Assembly (NCBI GenBank): GCA_036489765.1 | Contig: DASXFE010000149.1 | Location: 19,786 to 83,785 of the forward strand | Origin: DATARH01 sp036489765 | GTDB taxonomy: Bacteria > Pseudomonadota > Alphaproteobacteria > ATCC43930 > CGMCC-115725 | DNA: 64,000 nt | Direction: 5' to 3' | Shown here: in pieces, positions 8,150 to 16,046 of the stretch | Layout: each line of letters starts with the position of its first letter | Position numbering within the stretch: position 1 is the stretch's first letter | Translations under genes and position numbers: made by a program | The notes under the pieces: model-generated | The model's input: only the letters and a program-made list of their open reading frames with translations | Database searches by the model: none | What the model was told of the DNA's origin: nothing

Positions 8150-9049
8150 ATGATGTCGCCAATGACCGCCGATCTCGAAGACTTACGCCGACGTCTCGAC
8201 GAGATCGACGACACACTGCAAGATTTGCTGATCGATCGTTTCGAGATCGTCTTGCAGGTGGCGGCGGAAAAGCGCGGCGGCCAGGTCGCGCCGCATCAAC
8301 CCGCGCGAGAGGCGGAGATCATCCGCCGGCTTGTCGCGCGCAACCGCGACCCCTTGCCCGACGACACCCTGGTGCGCATCTGGCGCGAGATGCTGTGCGG
8401 CACGACGCGGCTGCAGGGTACGTTCCGTGTCGCCGTCTACGCGCCGAGCGACGCGCCGGGGTTCTGGGATCTCGCCCGCGACCAGTATGGCAGTCATGCC
8501 GCAATGCAGCCGCACCCGTCGGTCGGCGCCGTCATCCGCGCGGTTGCGGAGGGCCAGGCCGAAATCGGCGTTCTGCCGATGCCGCAGGAAGAAGAACTCG
8601 ATCCGTGGTGGCTGCTGTTGCGGGCGCCGGGCCAGCAGCCGCCGCGCGTCGTCTCCCGGCTGCCGTTCGCCGGCCGCGGCAATATCCGTAGCGGCCGGGC
8701 CGACGCGCTCGCGATCGGCCGCCTGGCGCCGCGGGCGACCGGCCGCGACCGCACGCTCTTCGTCGCCGAGATCGGGCCCGACATCAGCCGCGCCCGCATC
8801 TTCTCGATCCTTACGGGGGTCGGGCTCGAAGGAACGTTTCTCGGGCTTTGCGACCGCGCCGGCGCGACCGATGCCCTGATCGAGGTGCGCGGGATGGTGC
8901 CGCTCGACGACCCGCGGATCGATCGCTTCCGCGAGCAGTTCGGCAACGATCTGTATCGGCTGACCGAGCTTGGCGGCTATGCCGAGCCGCTGCACCTCGA
9001 CACCCCGGCGCCCCGCCCTGCGGCAGAGCCGGTGGCGGCGAGGGGCTGA
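8150..9049 (+). CDS. Chorismate mutase with C-terminal prephenate-dehydratase-like region
   Basis: A 299-residue protein. The first ~90 residues are an AroQ-type chorismate mutase helix bundle (LEDLRRRLDEIDDTLQDLLIDRF, then the conserved KR and a REAEIIRRL helix), which converts chorismate to prephenate. The remaining ~200 residues resemble the ligand-binding-fold part of bacterial prephenate dehydratases but lack an obvious catalytic TRF motif, and a degenerate ACT-like tail follows. It is therefore best called a chorismate mutase. Starts at 8150, 8153 and 8162 are all possible; TAGGA lies upstream of the first. It heads a three-gene operon with hisC (4-nt gap) and tyrA. Confidence 0.82.
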   Translation: MMSPMTADLEDLRRRLDEIDDTLQDLLIDRFEIVLQVAAEKRGGQVAPHQPAREAEIIRRLVARNRDPLPDDTLVRIWREMLCGTTRLQGTFRVAVYAPSDAPGFWDLARDQYGSHAAMQPHPSVGAVIRAVAEGQAEIGVLPMPQEEELDPWWLLLRAPGQQPPRVVSRLPFAGRGNIRSGRADALAIGRLAPRATGRDRTLFVAEIGPDISRARIFSILTGVGLEGTFLGLCDRAGATDALIEVRGMVPLDDPRIDRFREQFGNDLYRLTELGGYAEPLHLDTPAPRPAAEPVAARG

Positions 9050-9053
9050 CCCG

Positions 9054-10157
9054 GTGGCGGACGACAAGGCCGCACCCGAGCCGGGTCCCGGCATCCTCGA
9101 CATCGCGCCCTACATCGGCGGTGAGGCCAAGATCGAAGGGATCGCCAAGCCGATCCGCCTTGCCTCGAACGAAAGCGCGCTCGGCCCCAGCCCCAAGGCG
9201 GTCGCCGCCTATCGCGCCCTCGCCGGCGACATCTTCCGCTATCCCGACGGCAGCAGCGAGGCACTCAGAGAGGCGCTCGGCCGCGCCCATGGGCTCGACC
9301 CGGCGCGGATCGTCTGCGGTTCGGGGTCGGACGAGCTGATCGGGCTGATGATCCGCTGCTATGCCGGGCCGGATGACGAGGTGCTTTACAGCCGGCACGG
9401 TTTCCTGATGTACCCGATCGGCGCGATGGCGGTCGGCGCGACCCCGGTTCCGGCGCCGGAAAAGAACCTGACGGCCGATGTCGACGCGCTCCTCGCGCGT
9501 GTCACCGACAAGACCAAGCTGGTCTTTATCGCTAACCCGAACAATCCGACCGGCACCTACATCTCCGAGCGCGAGGTCGAGCGGCTCCACGCCGGGCTGC
9601 CCGGGCGTGTGATCCTGGCGATCGATGCGGCCTATGCCGAATTCGTGAACCGGAACGACTACGAGCCCGGCCGGCGCCTCGTGGACCGCTTCGGGAATGT
9701 CGTAATGCTGCGCACGTTCTCGAAGATCTACGCGCTCGCCGGCCTTCGGCTCGGCTGGCTCTACGGGCCCCCGCCGGTCGTCGACGTGCTCAACCGCGTA
9801 CGCGGCCCGTTCAACGTCAACGCCGCCGCGCTCGCTGCCGGGGTCGCCGCGGTCGAGGACACCGAGGCGGTCGCCCGGGCCCGCGCCCATAACGATATAT
9901 GGCTGCCATGGATGTCGGAGCGGTTGGCCAAGCTCGGCCTCAACCCGACGCCGAGCGTCGGCAATTTCGTCCTGCCGCGCTTTCCGGACGACCCGAAGCA
10001 TAACGCCGACGCCGGCTTTGCCTACCTGCAAGTCCGCGGGATCATCACCCGCAAGATGGGCGGCTACGGCCTCCCGGCCTGTTTGCGCATCACCATCGGG
10101 CTGGGCGAGGAAAATGAAAAGGTCGCCGCGACCCTGGCTGAATTCATGGCGCAGTAG
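9054..10157 (+). CDS. hisC: Histidinol-phosphate / aromatic aminotransferase
   Basis: A 367-residue class I/II PLP aminotransferase. Visible family motifs are LASNESALGPSPKA at the N-terminus, FIANPNNPTGTY near residue 155, DAAYAEF near 185, the lysine block TFSKIYALAGLRLGW near 215-230 (PLP Lys in SK), and LRITIGL near the C-terminus. HisC enzymes make histidinol phosphate. Copies placed next to tyrA often transaminate prephenate, phenylpyruvate or 4-hydroxyphenylpyruvate, so a Phe/Tyr role is likely here. The GTG at 9054 is chosen because it begins four bases after the upstream stop. Confidence 0.92.
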   Translation: MADDKAAPEPGPGILDIAPYIGGEAKIEGIAKPIRLASNESALGPSPKAVAAYRALAGDIFRYPDGSSEALREALGRAHGLDPARIVCGSGSDELIGLMIRCYAGPDDEVLYSRHGFLMYPIGAMAVGATPVPAPEKNLTADVDALLARVTDKTKLVFIANPNNPTGTYISEREVERLHAGLPGRVILAIDAAYAEFVNRNDYEPGRRLVDRFGNVVMLRTFSKIYALAGLRLGWLYGPPPVVDVLNRVRGPFNVNAAALAAGVAAVEDTEAVARARAHNDIWLPWMSERLAKLGLNPTPSVGNFVLPRFPDDPKHNADAGFAYLQVRGIITRKMGGYGLPACLRITIGLGEENEKVAATLAEFMAQ

Positions 10158-10186
10158 GGGCTTTACCGGTCGCATCAGAAGCGCCA

Positions 10187-10285
10187 CCTTGGCTGGGCCT
10201 GGCCCGGCCACCCACGCCACGCCCGGAAAGATGGCGGTTCATCTGTTCGAACCGCCTCATGGCTGCCCGGGCCAAGCCTCGGGCA
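10187..10285. repeat. Palindromic repeat element C inside the aromatic operon
   Basis: A symmetric element in the 156-bp gap between hisC and tyrA. Perfect inner arms GGCGGTTC (10233-10240) and GAACCGCC (10249-10256) are flanked by imperfect outer arms rich in TTGGC/GCCAA and GGCCCGG. The phrase CCCACGCCACG is shared with a related element at 57151-57227. The hairpin could lower tyrA expression relative to hisC or protect the upstream mRNA. Confidence 0.65.
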
Positions 10286-10313
10286 AGGCGATCTCTTTGA
10301 GGGTAAGAAGAAT

Positions 10314-11207
10314 TTGACCGCCGCAAGCTCACACCTCTTCAACCGCGTCGCCCTTGTAGGCATCGGGCTGATCGGATCGTCTCTCGCCCGCGTGCTGCGC
10401 CGGGATTGCCCCGAGACGACGATCGTCGCCTGCGCCCGCCGCGCCGAGACGCTGGCGGCCTGCACGCGGCTCGGTATCGCGGACGAGGTCACCGACGACC
10501 CGGTCGCCGCGGTCGCGGGCGCCGATCTCGTCGTCCTCGCCACCCCGCTTTCGGCCTATGCCGAGCTTGCCCAGCGCATTGCCCCGGCGCTCGCGAAGGG
10601 CGCGATCGTCACCGATGTCGGCTCGTGCAAGGCGGCGGTAATCCGCGACCTGGCGCCGGTCAAGGCAGCCGGCATCCGCATCGTCCCCGGCCATCCGGTC
10701 GCCGGTACCGAGCATTCCGGCCCCGAGGCCGGGTTCGCCGAGCTGTTCGAGAACCGCTGGTGCATCCTGACCCCCGAGCCCGACGCCGATCCCGATGCCG
10801 TCGCCAAGGTCACGCGTCTCTGGCAGCTCGCGCGGATGCGCGTGACGACAATGCCGGCCGAGCATCACGACCGCGTGCTGGCCGTGACCTCGCATCTGCC
10901 GCATCTGATCGCCTATACGATCGTCGGCACCGCGGCCACGCTTGGCGACGATCTCAAATCCGAGGTCATCGCGTTCTCGGCCGGCGGCTTCCGCGACTTC
11001 ACCCGCATCGCCGCCTCCGACCCCGTCATGTGGCGCGACATCTTCATCAAGAACCGCGAGGCCGTACTCGACATCCTCCAGCGCTTCAGCGAGGACCTGA
11101 CCGCGCTCCAGCGCGCGATCCGTTATGGCGAAGGCGACACGCTCGAAAAGAAATTCACCGAAACCCGCGCCGTCCGCCGCTCGGTGATCGAGGCGAAGCA
11201 GGCATAG
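10314..11207 (+). CDS. tyrA: Prephenate/arogenate (cyclohexadienyl) dehydrogenase
   Basis: A 297-residue TyrA enzyme that oxidatively decarboxylates prephenate or arogenate in tyrosine synthesis. The NAD(P)-binding motif VALVGIGLIGSSLARVL is at residues 12-28. Other landmarks are TDVGSCK near 100, the GHPVAGTEHSGPEAG block near 126-140, and TSHLPHLIAY near 195, which contribute catalytic His and substrate-binding residues in the family. Translation probably starts at the TTG at 10314 behind AAGAAG; no better start lies upstream. The usual C-terminal ACT domain is absent. It is the last gene of the aromatic operon. Confidence 0.92.
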   Translation: MTAASSHLFNRVALVGIGLIGSSLARVLRRDCPETTIVACARRAETLAACTRLGIADEVTDDPVAAVAGADLVVLATPLSAYAELAQRIAPALAKGAIVTDVGSCKAAVIRDLAPVKAAGIRIVPGHPVAGTEHSGPEAGFAELFENRWCILTPEPDADPDAVAKVTRLWQLARMRVTTMPAEHHDRVLAVTSHLPHLIAYTIVGTAATLGDDLKSEVIAFSAGGFRDFTRIAASDPVMWRDIFIKNREAVLDILQRFSEDLTALQRAIRYGEGDTLEKKFTETRAVRRSVIEAKQA

Positions 11208-11307
11208 CCGGAGCTTTCGCCGCGCTTCGTCGGTGGTCGAAACGTCTCTTCCTTCCAACCTGCCGGAAAGCGCCTAGATTCCTCCTGTCACTGGAAAGGA
11301 GGCGCGG

Positions 11308-11655
11308 ATGCATGCGGTGATCTTCGAGGTCGTGCCGGCCGAGGGACATTTCGATGACTACCTCGGCATCGCGGCCAAATTGAAGCCTGAGCTCGGAAAG
11401 ATCGACGGGTTCATCTCGGTCGAACGGTTCGAAAGCCTGACGCAGAAGGGCAAGATCCTGTCGCTTTCGTTCTGGCGCGATGAAGAGGCCGTCATCCGCT
11501 GGCGCCAGCACGAGCAGCATCACCGTGCCCAGCTCGCCGGCCGCGCCGGTGTCTTCGCCGATTACCGCCTGCGAGTCGCCGCCGTCATCCGCGATTACGG
11601 GATGGACTCACGCGAGGAAGCGCCGCAGCAAATGCCGCCGAAGGGGGAGCGATAG
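11308..11655 (+). CDS. Antibiotic biosynthesis monooxygenase-family protein
   Basis: A 115-residue ferredoxin-like-fold protein of the ABM superfamily, recognised by VIFEVVPAEGHFDDYLGIA, the GFISVERFES strand and the WRDEEAVIRWRQHEQHH helix. Such proteins are small dimeric monooxygenases or haem-degrading enzymes, but many have no known activity. The start is well supported by GGAGG seven bases upstream. It is convergent with the DUF2125 gene, with four bases between the stops. Confidence 0.82.
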   Translation: MHAVIFEVVPAEGHFDDYLGIAAKLKPELGKIDGFISVERFESLTQKGKILSLSFWRDEEAVIRWRQHEQHHRAQLAGRAGVFADYRLRVAAVIRDYGMDSREEAPQQMPPKGER

Positions 11656-11659
11656 CCGC

Positions 11660-12688
11660 TCACTTGCCCCAATCGATCTTAGGGACCCGCCCGAAGGTGA
11701 TCGGGCCCATCGACAGGATGCCGTCCTCTAAGGTCAGCGTGGCCGGGAGACGGGGCTTGCCGTCGGGGCCGGGCCTCGCGAGGAGCCCGAGGAGGAGGTT
11801 GATCTTGCCCGCATTGCTGCCTTTGACCTGACCGCCGGAAACCAGCGACCTGAGCAGCTTGTCGTAGCCGCCGAGCGATCCCGAGAGGCTGCCCTCCGGC
11901 TGCAGGTCGCGGTCGAGGGCGAGCGTGCCTTTGGCGTCGAGGTCGACGCCGCCCCAGCCCAGGTGGAGATGGTCGAGCTCGATCGTCCCGCCGGCGTCGC
12001 GCCACCCGGTGGCGGCCTGGCGCGCCGGGCCGGGCGGGATCGGGCCCATCACGGTCAGACCGATCGCCGCGTCGTCGATCGAGCCGCCCAGCTCTTGCGG
12101 CGCCAGCGGCACCGACAACCCGGCGAGGTCGAGCGCGATCGCGATATTGCGGTCGGTATCGGTTTTGGGCGGTGCGGCAGGGAGCTCGAGCCAGACCTGG
12201 GCGGTTTTCGCGATAGCGGGGGCGCCGGGCCAGGCGGCGGCGGTGCCGGTCGCATCGGTGAGACGCAGCCAGATCGCCGCGCCGCCTTGCCTGCCGGCGG
12301 CAACCATGCCGGTCGCATCCTTGGCCTTGAGGCTCGCGATCTTTTCGCTGGAGAGGCTCAGCCCCTGCGGTGTCGCCAGCGCCGCGGCGTGGAGGTTGCC
12401 GGCGCCGACGGTCGCGATGAGGCGCGGTGCGGTCAGCTCGCCGGCGAGGTTCGGCGCCGTGCTGACGATCCGGGCACTGGTGAACTCGATGCGGAACGAG
12501 AACGGGTAGCCGCCGACCGCCAGCGTCTGCCACGACGCGTCGACGCCCTGCGTCCGCATCGAGGCGGCCCATTGTGCGGCGCCGTCCGCGATGCGCCCGG
12601 CGGCGATTCGCCAGAATACGCTGTACCCGCCCACGCCGATGACCAGGAGGATTGCGGCGATGAGGCCGAGGCGAGCCGGGCGACGCAT
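11660..12688 (-). CDS. DUF2125 domain protein (exported or membrane-anchored)
   Basis: A 342-residue protein with an N-terminal hydrophobic anchor (LGLIAAILLVIGVGGYSVFW, residues 7-26) and a long periplasmic-type region rich in beta-strand patterns. The block WQTLAVGGYPFSFRIEF just after the anchor is typical of DUF2125, a family found mainly in alphaproteobacteria and often near tyrA and the aromatic genes. The function is unknown; the fold resembles AsmA/lipid-transfer style repeats. CAGGAG precedes the ATG at 12688. Upstream starts would add an unlikely Pro/Arg-rich extension. Confidence 0.82.
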   Translation of the reverse strand: MRRPARLGLIAAILLVIGVGGYSVFWRIAAGRIADGAAQWAASMRTQGVDASWQTLAVGGYPFSFRIEFTSARIVSTAPNLAGELTAPRLIATVGAGNLHAAALATPQGLSLSSEKIASLKAKDATGMVAAGRQGGAAIWLRLTDATGTAAAWPGAPAIAKTAQVWLELPAAPPKTDTDRNIAIALDLAGLSVPLAPQELGGSIDDAAIGLTVMGPIPPGPARQAATGWRDAGGTIELDHLHLGWGGVDLDAKGTLALDRDLQPEGSLSGSLGGYDKLLRSLVSGGQVKGSNAGKINLLLGLLARPGPDGKPRLPATLTLEDGILSMGPITFGRVPKIDWGK

Positions 12689-12765
12689 CAGGGTTGTCTC
12701 CTGCGGGGTTGTCGGGCGGGGTCTAACGGGGTAATCCTCAGTCGGCAACGAATTCGGAGTGAGAC

Positions 12766-13533
12766 ATGGCCACCGCCGCGCCACTGAAGGCGTTCTGGCA
12801 GCCGGGTTGAACCAGCTGCCTGAGACTCAAGGAGTTTCTCTCGGTCCGTGGGATCGAGTTCGAATCGATCAATATTCTTGAAGACCCTGCCGGCCGGGCG
12901 GAACTGACGCGTCTCGGCGCGCGGTCGATTCCGGTCCTGTCGCGCGGCGACGAGTTCGTCTTCGCGCAAAACATCAGCCAGGTCGTCGCCTTTCTGAAGC
13001 TCAACGAGAAAACCGGCCCCGTTCTGTCGCCGGCGCAGCTCTATGAGCGGATGGAGCGGTATATCGACGCGGCGTTGCGGATGATCCCGCAGATGCCGGA
13101 CGACCAGCTCGAAACCCTGACCCCGGGTCGGCCGCGGGCCTATGGCCGCCTCGCGCACCATATGTTCCGCATCTGCGAGGCCTTTACCGAGGTCGCCGGC
13201 GGCAAGTTCTTCGCCCAGGGAATGCCGGGCGAAGTCAACGACCCGAAGGAGATGGCCTCGACCGCCGCGCTCACCGAGTACGGGCGGCGGGTCAAGTCCA
13301 CGGTGGACAACTGGTGGGCGACGACGCCCGACAAGGCGTCGCAGGCCGAGGTCGACACCTATTACGGCAAGCAGAAGCTGCACGAGGTGCAGGAGCGCGC
13401 GACCTGGCATATCGGCCAGCACACCCGGCAATGGGTGATGTTGCTCGACATGCACGGCATCAAGGCCGACCGACCCCTGGGCGAGGCCGACTTCGCCGAC
13501 CTGCCGATGCCGAAGCAGGTGTGGGACGGCTGA
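12766..13533 (+). CDS. Glutaredoxin-DinB fusion, candidate selenoprotein (in-frame TGA at codon 15)
   Basis: The ATG at 12766 follows GGAG at six bases and opens a frame of 255 codons plus stop that is intact except for TGA at 12808-12810. The N-terminal ~85 residues read as a glutaredoxin-like domain (F-W-Q-P-G-[TGA]-T-S-C, then RLKEFL and a RSIPVLSRGDEFV block with the cis-Pro). The TGA therefore replaces the first Cys of a C-x-x-C motif, giving U15-T-S-C18. The rest is a DinB-type four-helix bundle with His131/132 and H215-x3-H219 as likely metal ligands. DinB relatives include low-molecular-weight-thiol transferases. Alternatives are a nonsense mutation or a sequencing error. If TGA stops translation, restart at GTG/ATG near 13051 would give only the DinB part. 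Confidence 0.7.
12822..12838 (+). promoter_or_regulatory. Possible bacterial SECIS hairpin
   Basis: GAGACTC (12822-12828) can pair with GAGTTTC (12832-12838) with one G-U pair, leaving an AAG loop that starts 18 nt after the TGA. Bacterial SECIS elements lie at this distance immediately downstream of UGA. The loop does not have a G in its first two positions, which weakens the match. A folding programme would be needed to judge it. Confidence 0.3.
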
Positions 13534-13549
13534 TAGCGCCTGAGAGGCG

Positions 13550-13666
13550 GTGCGTCCTTCAAGACGCCCGCTTCGCGGGCTCCCCAGGATGAGCTAGGTT
13601 TTGGCGAGCCCAACCGGCTTTCCTCATCCTGAGGAGCGGGCGCAGCCCGCGTCTCGAAGGACGCAC
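13550..13666. repeat. Palindromic repeat element D, copy 1
   Basis: The 44-bp arms at 13550-13593 and 13623-13666 are near-perfect inverted copies beginning GTGCGTCCTTC and ending GAAGGACGCAC. The element fills the gap between the glutaredoxin-DinB gene and the ChaC-like gene and ends 14 bp before the latter's ATG. A second full copy lies at 14521-14654 and a single arm near 46286-46302. This family is common in Rhizobiales-type genomes. Confidence 0.9.
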
Positions 13667-13680
13667 AGCGCCTGCGCCAA

Positions 13681-14283
13681 ATGTCCCTCCTCGAAGCCCA
13701 CCCCTACGTATCGCCGCTGCCGATCGACCCGATGCCGGACTGGGTGCGGGCGCTCGCCGACCCGGTCTGGGTCTTCGCCTATGGCTCGCTGATGTGGAAC
13801 CCCGAGATGGCGTTCGCCGAGACGCGGCCGGCCGTCCTCCATGGCTTCCACCGGCGTTTCTGCCTCTATTCGCGTGACTATCGCGGCACCCCGGAGCGGC
13901 CGGGGCTGGTCCTGGGACTCGACCGCGGCGGCTCCTGCCGCGGCCTCGCCCGACGCCTCCCGCCCGATGCGCTCGCCGCCGCAATAGACCGCCTATGGGG
14001 GCGAGAGATGGCCGGCCGGGTCTACGCCATGCGGCCCGTGACCGTGACCACGCCGGAGGGACCGGTCGCCGCCTACGCATTTGTCGTACGACGCGACAAT
14101 ATCGACTATGCGGGAAGGTTGCCGATCGATCGGGTGGCCCAGATCATCTCGGTGGCGGTCGGCGGCCGCGGGACGGGCAGGGATTACCTCGCCAACACGG
14201 TGCGCCATCTCGATGAATTGGGGATCAGGGATCGGGGGCTGCAGAGGCTGGATGAAATCGTAGGGCGGATAAGCGTAGCGTAA
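13681..14283 (+). CDS. chaC: ChaC-like gamma-glutamylcyclotransferase
   Basis: A 200-residue enzyme of the ChaC family, which splits glutathione to 5-oxoproline and Cys-Gly in the cytoplasm. The substrate-binding loop VFAYGSLMWNPEM is at residues 31-43. The GFHRRFCLYSRDYRGTPERPGL block and a downstream glycine-rich region also match the family. No convincing Shine-Dalgarno is seen before 13681 because a palindromic repeat ends just upstream. The last codons (VGRISVA) and the stop lie inside another repeat. The neighbour is a glutaredoxin-like gene, so both act on thiol metabolism. Confidence 0.9.
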   Translation: MSLLEAHPYVSPLPIDPMPDWVRALADPVWVFAYGSLMWNPEMAFAETRPAVLHGFHRRFCLYSRDYRGTPERPGLVLGLDRGGSCRGLARRLPPDALAAAIDRLWGREMAGRVYAMRPVTVTTPEGPVAAYAFVVRRDNIDYAGRLPIDRVAQIISVAVGGRGTGRDYLANTVRHLDELGIRDRGLQRLDEIVGRISVA

Positions 14284-14343
14284 TCCGCCGCCATCCCTTG
14301 CGTGGTCTCCACGCGGCGGATTGCACGACGCCTATCCGCCCTA
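14261..14343. repeat. Palindromic repeat element E
   Basis: The arms at 14261-14290 (starting TAGGGCGGATAAGCG) and 14314-14343 (ending CCTATCCGCCCTA) are inverted copies. The left arm encodes the last residues and stop of the ChaC-like protein. The GGCGGAT core resembles widespread extragenic palindromes. Confidence 0.8.
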
Positions 14344-14390
14344 CGGGCTGTGCTATCCTCTGCGACAACTCCTTGGCAGGAGCCCCCGTC

Positions 14391-14504
14391 ATGCCTGCGA
14401 CCAAGAATTTTCCGGTTTTCGATTGCGACAGCTACGTCGTCGAGCCGCCGATGAAGGTGACCGAGCGGGTCGAGGAATACCAGCCGACTATATTGCCATG
14501 GTGA
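14391..14504 (+). pseudogene. N-terminal remnant of an amidohydrolase-type gene
   Basis: A ribosome site (GGCAGGAG) precedes an ATG that opens 37 codons beginning MPATKNFPVFDCDSYVVEPP. The FPVFDCDS-V-EPP pattern is the usual start of amidohydrolase-2 (TIM-barrel metal hydrolase) proteins, where the Asp-x-Asp/His region begins the metal site. The frame then stops at TGA and no further amidohydrolase sequence follows; a palindromic repeat starts 17 bp later. It looks like a gene deleted except for its start. A genuine small protein is possible but less likely. Confidence 0.6.
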
Positions 14505-14520
14505 GCATTGGATTTGCGCC

Positions 14521-14654
14521 GTGCTTCCTTCGAGACGCGCCCTGCGGACGCTCCTCAGGATGAGGAAGGCTCGTGATGCCGTCAGCTTTGACGCAGCCCC
14601 ACCATCTCTCCTCATCCTGAGGAGCCTGCAGGGCGGGCGTCTCGAAGGACGCAC
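14521..14654. repeat. Palindromic repeat element D, copy 2
   Basis: The arms at 14521-14565 and 14610-14654 are inverted copies of the same family as 13550-13666 (TTCCTTCGAGACGC ... GTCTCGAAGGACGCAC). The 44-bp central spacer is not palindromic. It lies between the amidohydrolase remnant and eutB and ends 12 bp before the eutB ATG. Confidence 0.88.
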
Positions 14655-14666
14655 TGAGCCTCGGCC

Positions 14667-16046
14667 ATGTCTTACGCCACGACCGTAGCCGGCACGCGCT
14701 ACGTCTTCCCCGACCTGAAGGCGCTGCTCGCCCGCGCAACGCCGCTCAGGTCGGGCGACATGCTGGCTGGCATCGCGGCCGCGGATGCGACCGAGCGAGT
14801 GGCGGCGCAGATGGTGCTGGCCGACCTGCCGCTCCGGCGGTTTCTCGACGAGGCGGTAATTCCTTGCGAGGACGACGAGGTTTCGCGGCTGATCGCCGAC
14901 ACCCATGACCCTGCCGCGTTCGCGCCCGTGGCCAGCCTTACGGTCGGCGGGTTCCGCGACTGGCTCCTCTCCGACGAGGCCGATCTTGCCGATCTCGCGC
15001 CGGGGCTGACGCCGGAGATGGTCGCCGCGGTGTCAAAGATCATGCGGCTGCAGGATTTGATCGCGGTCGCGGCGAAATGCCAGGTCACGACCCGCTTCTG
15101 CAACACGATCGGGTTGCCGGGCACGCTGTCGACGCGGCTGCAGCCAAACCATCCGGCGGATGATCTCCGCGGCATCGCGGCGTCGATCCTCGATGGGCTG
15201 ATGTTGGCCTCGGGCGACGCCGTCATCGGGATCAACCCGGCGACCGACAGTCTCGACAAATACGTCGAGCTGACCCGGTTTCTCGACCAGCTCCGCGAGC
15301 GGCTCGGGCTTCCCGGCCAGTCGTGTGTGCTCGCCCATGTGACGACCGCGCTCGCGGCGATCGAGCGCGGCGCGCCCGTCGATCTTGTCTTTCAGTCGAT
15401 CGCCGGCACCGAGGCGGCCAACCGCAATTTCGGCGTGAACCTCGCGATGCTGCGCGAGGCGCGGGAGGCGGCGCTCGCGCTCGGCCGCGGGACGATCGGC
15501 GCCAATGTCATGTATTTCGAGACTGGGCAGGGCAGCGCTCTTTCGGCCGAGGCGCATCACGGTGTCGACCAGCAGACGCTGGAGGCGCGCGCCTATGCCG
15601 TCGCCCGCGCCTTCGACCCGCTCTTGATCAATTCGGTCGTCGGCTTTATCGGTCCCGAATACCTCTTCGACGGCAAGCAGATCACCCGCGCCGGGCTCGA
15701 GGACCATTTCTGCGGCAAGCTGCTCGGCCTGCCGATGGGGGTCGATGTCTGCTACACGAACCACGCCGAGGCCGACCAGGACGACATGGACGGCCTGTTG
15801 ACGCTGCTCGGCGTCGCCGGCTGCACCTACATCATGGGCGTCCCCGGCGCCGACGACGTGATGCTCGGCTACCAGTCGACCTCGTTCCACGATGCGCTCT
15901 ACCTGCGGCGGGCCTTGGGCAAACGCCCGGCGCCCGAATTCGAGGAATGGCTGGCGCGGGTGGGCCTGACCGACGGAAAGGGGACGCCCACGAGCGGATC
16001 GTCGCTGCCGGCGCTGATGCGCCCGGTCCTCGAGGCGTTGCCGTGA
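14667..16046 (+). CDS. eutB: Ethanolamine ammonia-lyase large subunit
   Basis: A 459-residue EutB. With EutC and adenosylcobalamin it converts ethanolamine to acetaldehyde and ammonia by radical chemistry. Family blocks include CNTIGLPGTLSTRLQPNHP near residue 147, LVFQSIAGTEAANRNFGV near 245, MYFETGQGSALSAEAHHGVDQQTLEAR near 285, and NHAEADQDDMDGLL near 365. Length is normal (about 455-465). The EutC gene overlaps its stop. No microcompartment genes, reactivase (eutA) or transporter are adjacent, so this is a compact catabolic pair. The 5' end abuts a repeat and lacks a clear ribosome site. Confidence 0.97.
   Translation: MSYATTVAGTRYVFPDLKALLARATPLRSGDMLAGIAAADATERVAAQMVLADLPLRRFLDEAVIPCEDDEVSRLIADTHDPAAFAPVASLTVGGFRDWLLSDEADLADLAPGLTPEMVAAVSKIMRLQDLIAVAAKCQVTTRFCNTIGLPGTLSTRLQPNHPADDLRGIAASILDGLMLASGDAVIGINPATDSLDKYVELTRFLDQLRERLGLPGQSCVLAHVTTALAAIERGAPVDLVFQSIAGTEAANRNFGVNLAMLREAREAALALGRGTIGANVMYFETGQGSALSAEAHHGVDQQTLEARAYAVARAFDPLLINSVVGFIGPEYLFDGKQITRAGLEDHFCGKLLGLPMGVDVCYTNHAEADQDDMDGLLTLLGVAGCTYIMGVPGADDVMLGYQSTSFHDALYLRRALGKRPAPEFEEWLARVGLTDGKGTPTSGSSLPALMRPVLEALP

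Noticed and set aside
10187..10285. tRNA-like sequence because of GTTCGAACC
   Set aside because: The phrase belongs to a palindromic repeat. There is no acceptor stem or anticodon arm.
12808..12810. TGA in the glutaredoxin-DinB gene read as an ordinary stop, with translation starting at the internal ATG 13051
   Set aside because: The upstream frame has a good start and ribosome site and encodes a recognisable thioredoxin-like domain up to and beyond the TGA. A DinB-only start would lack that domain and a ribosome site.
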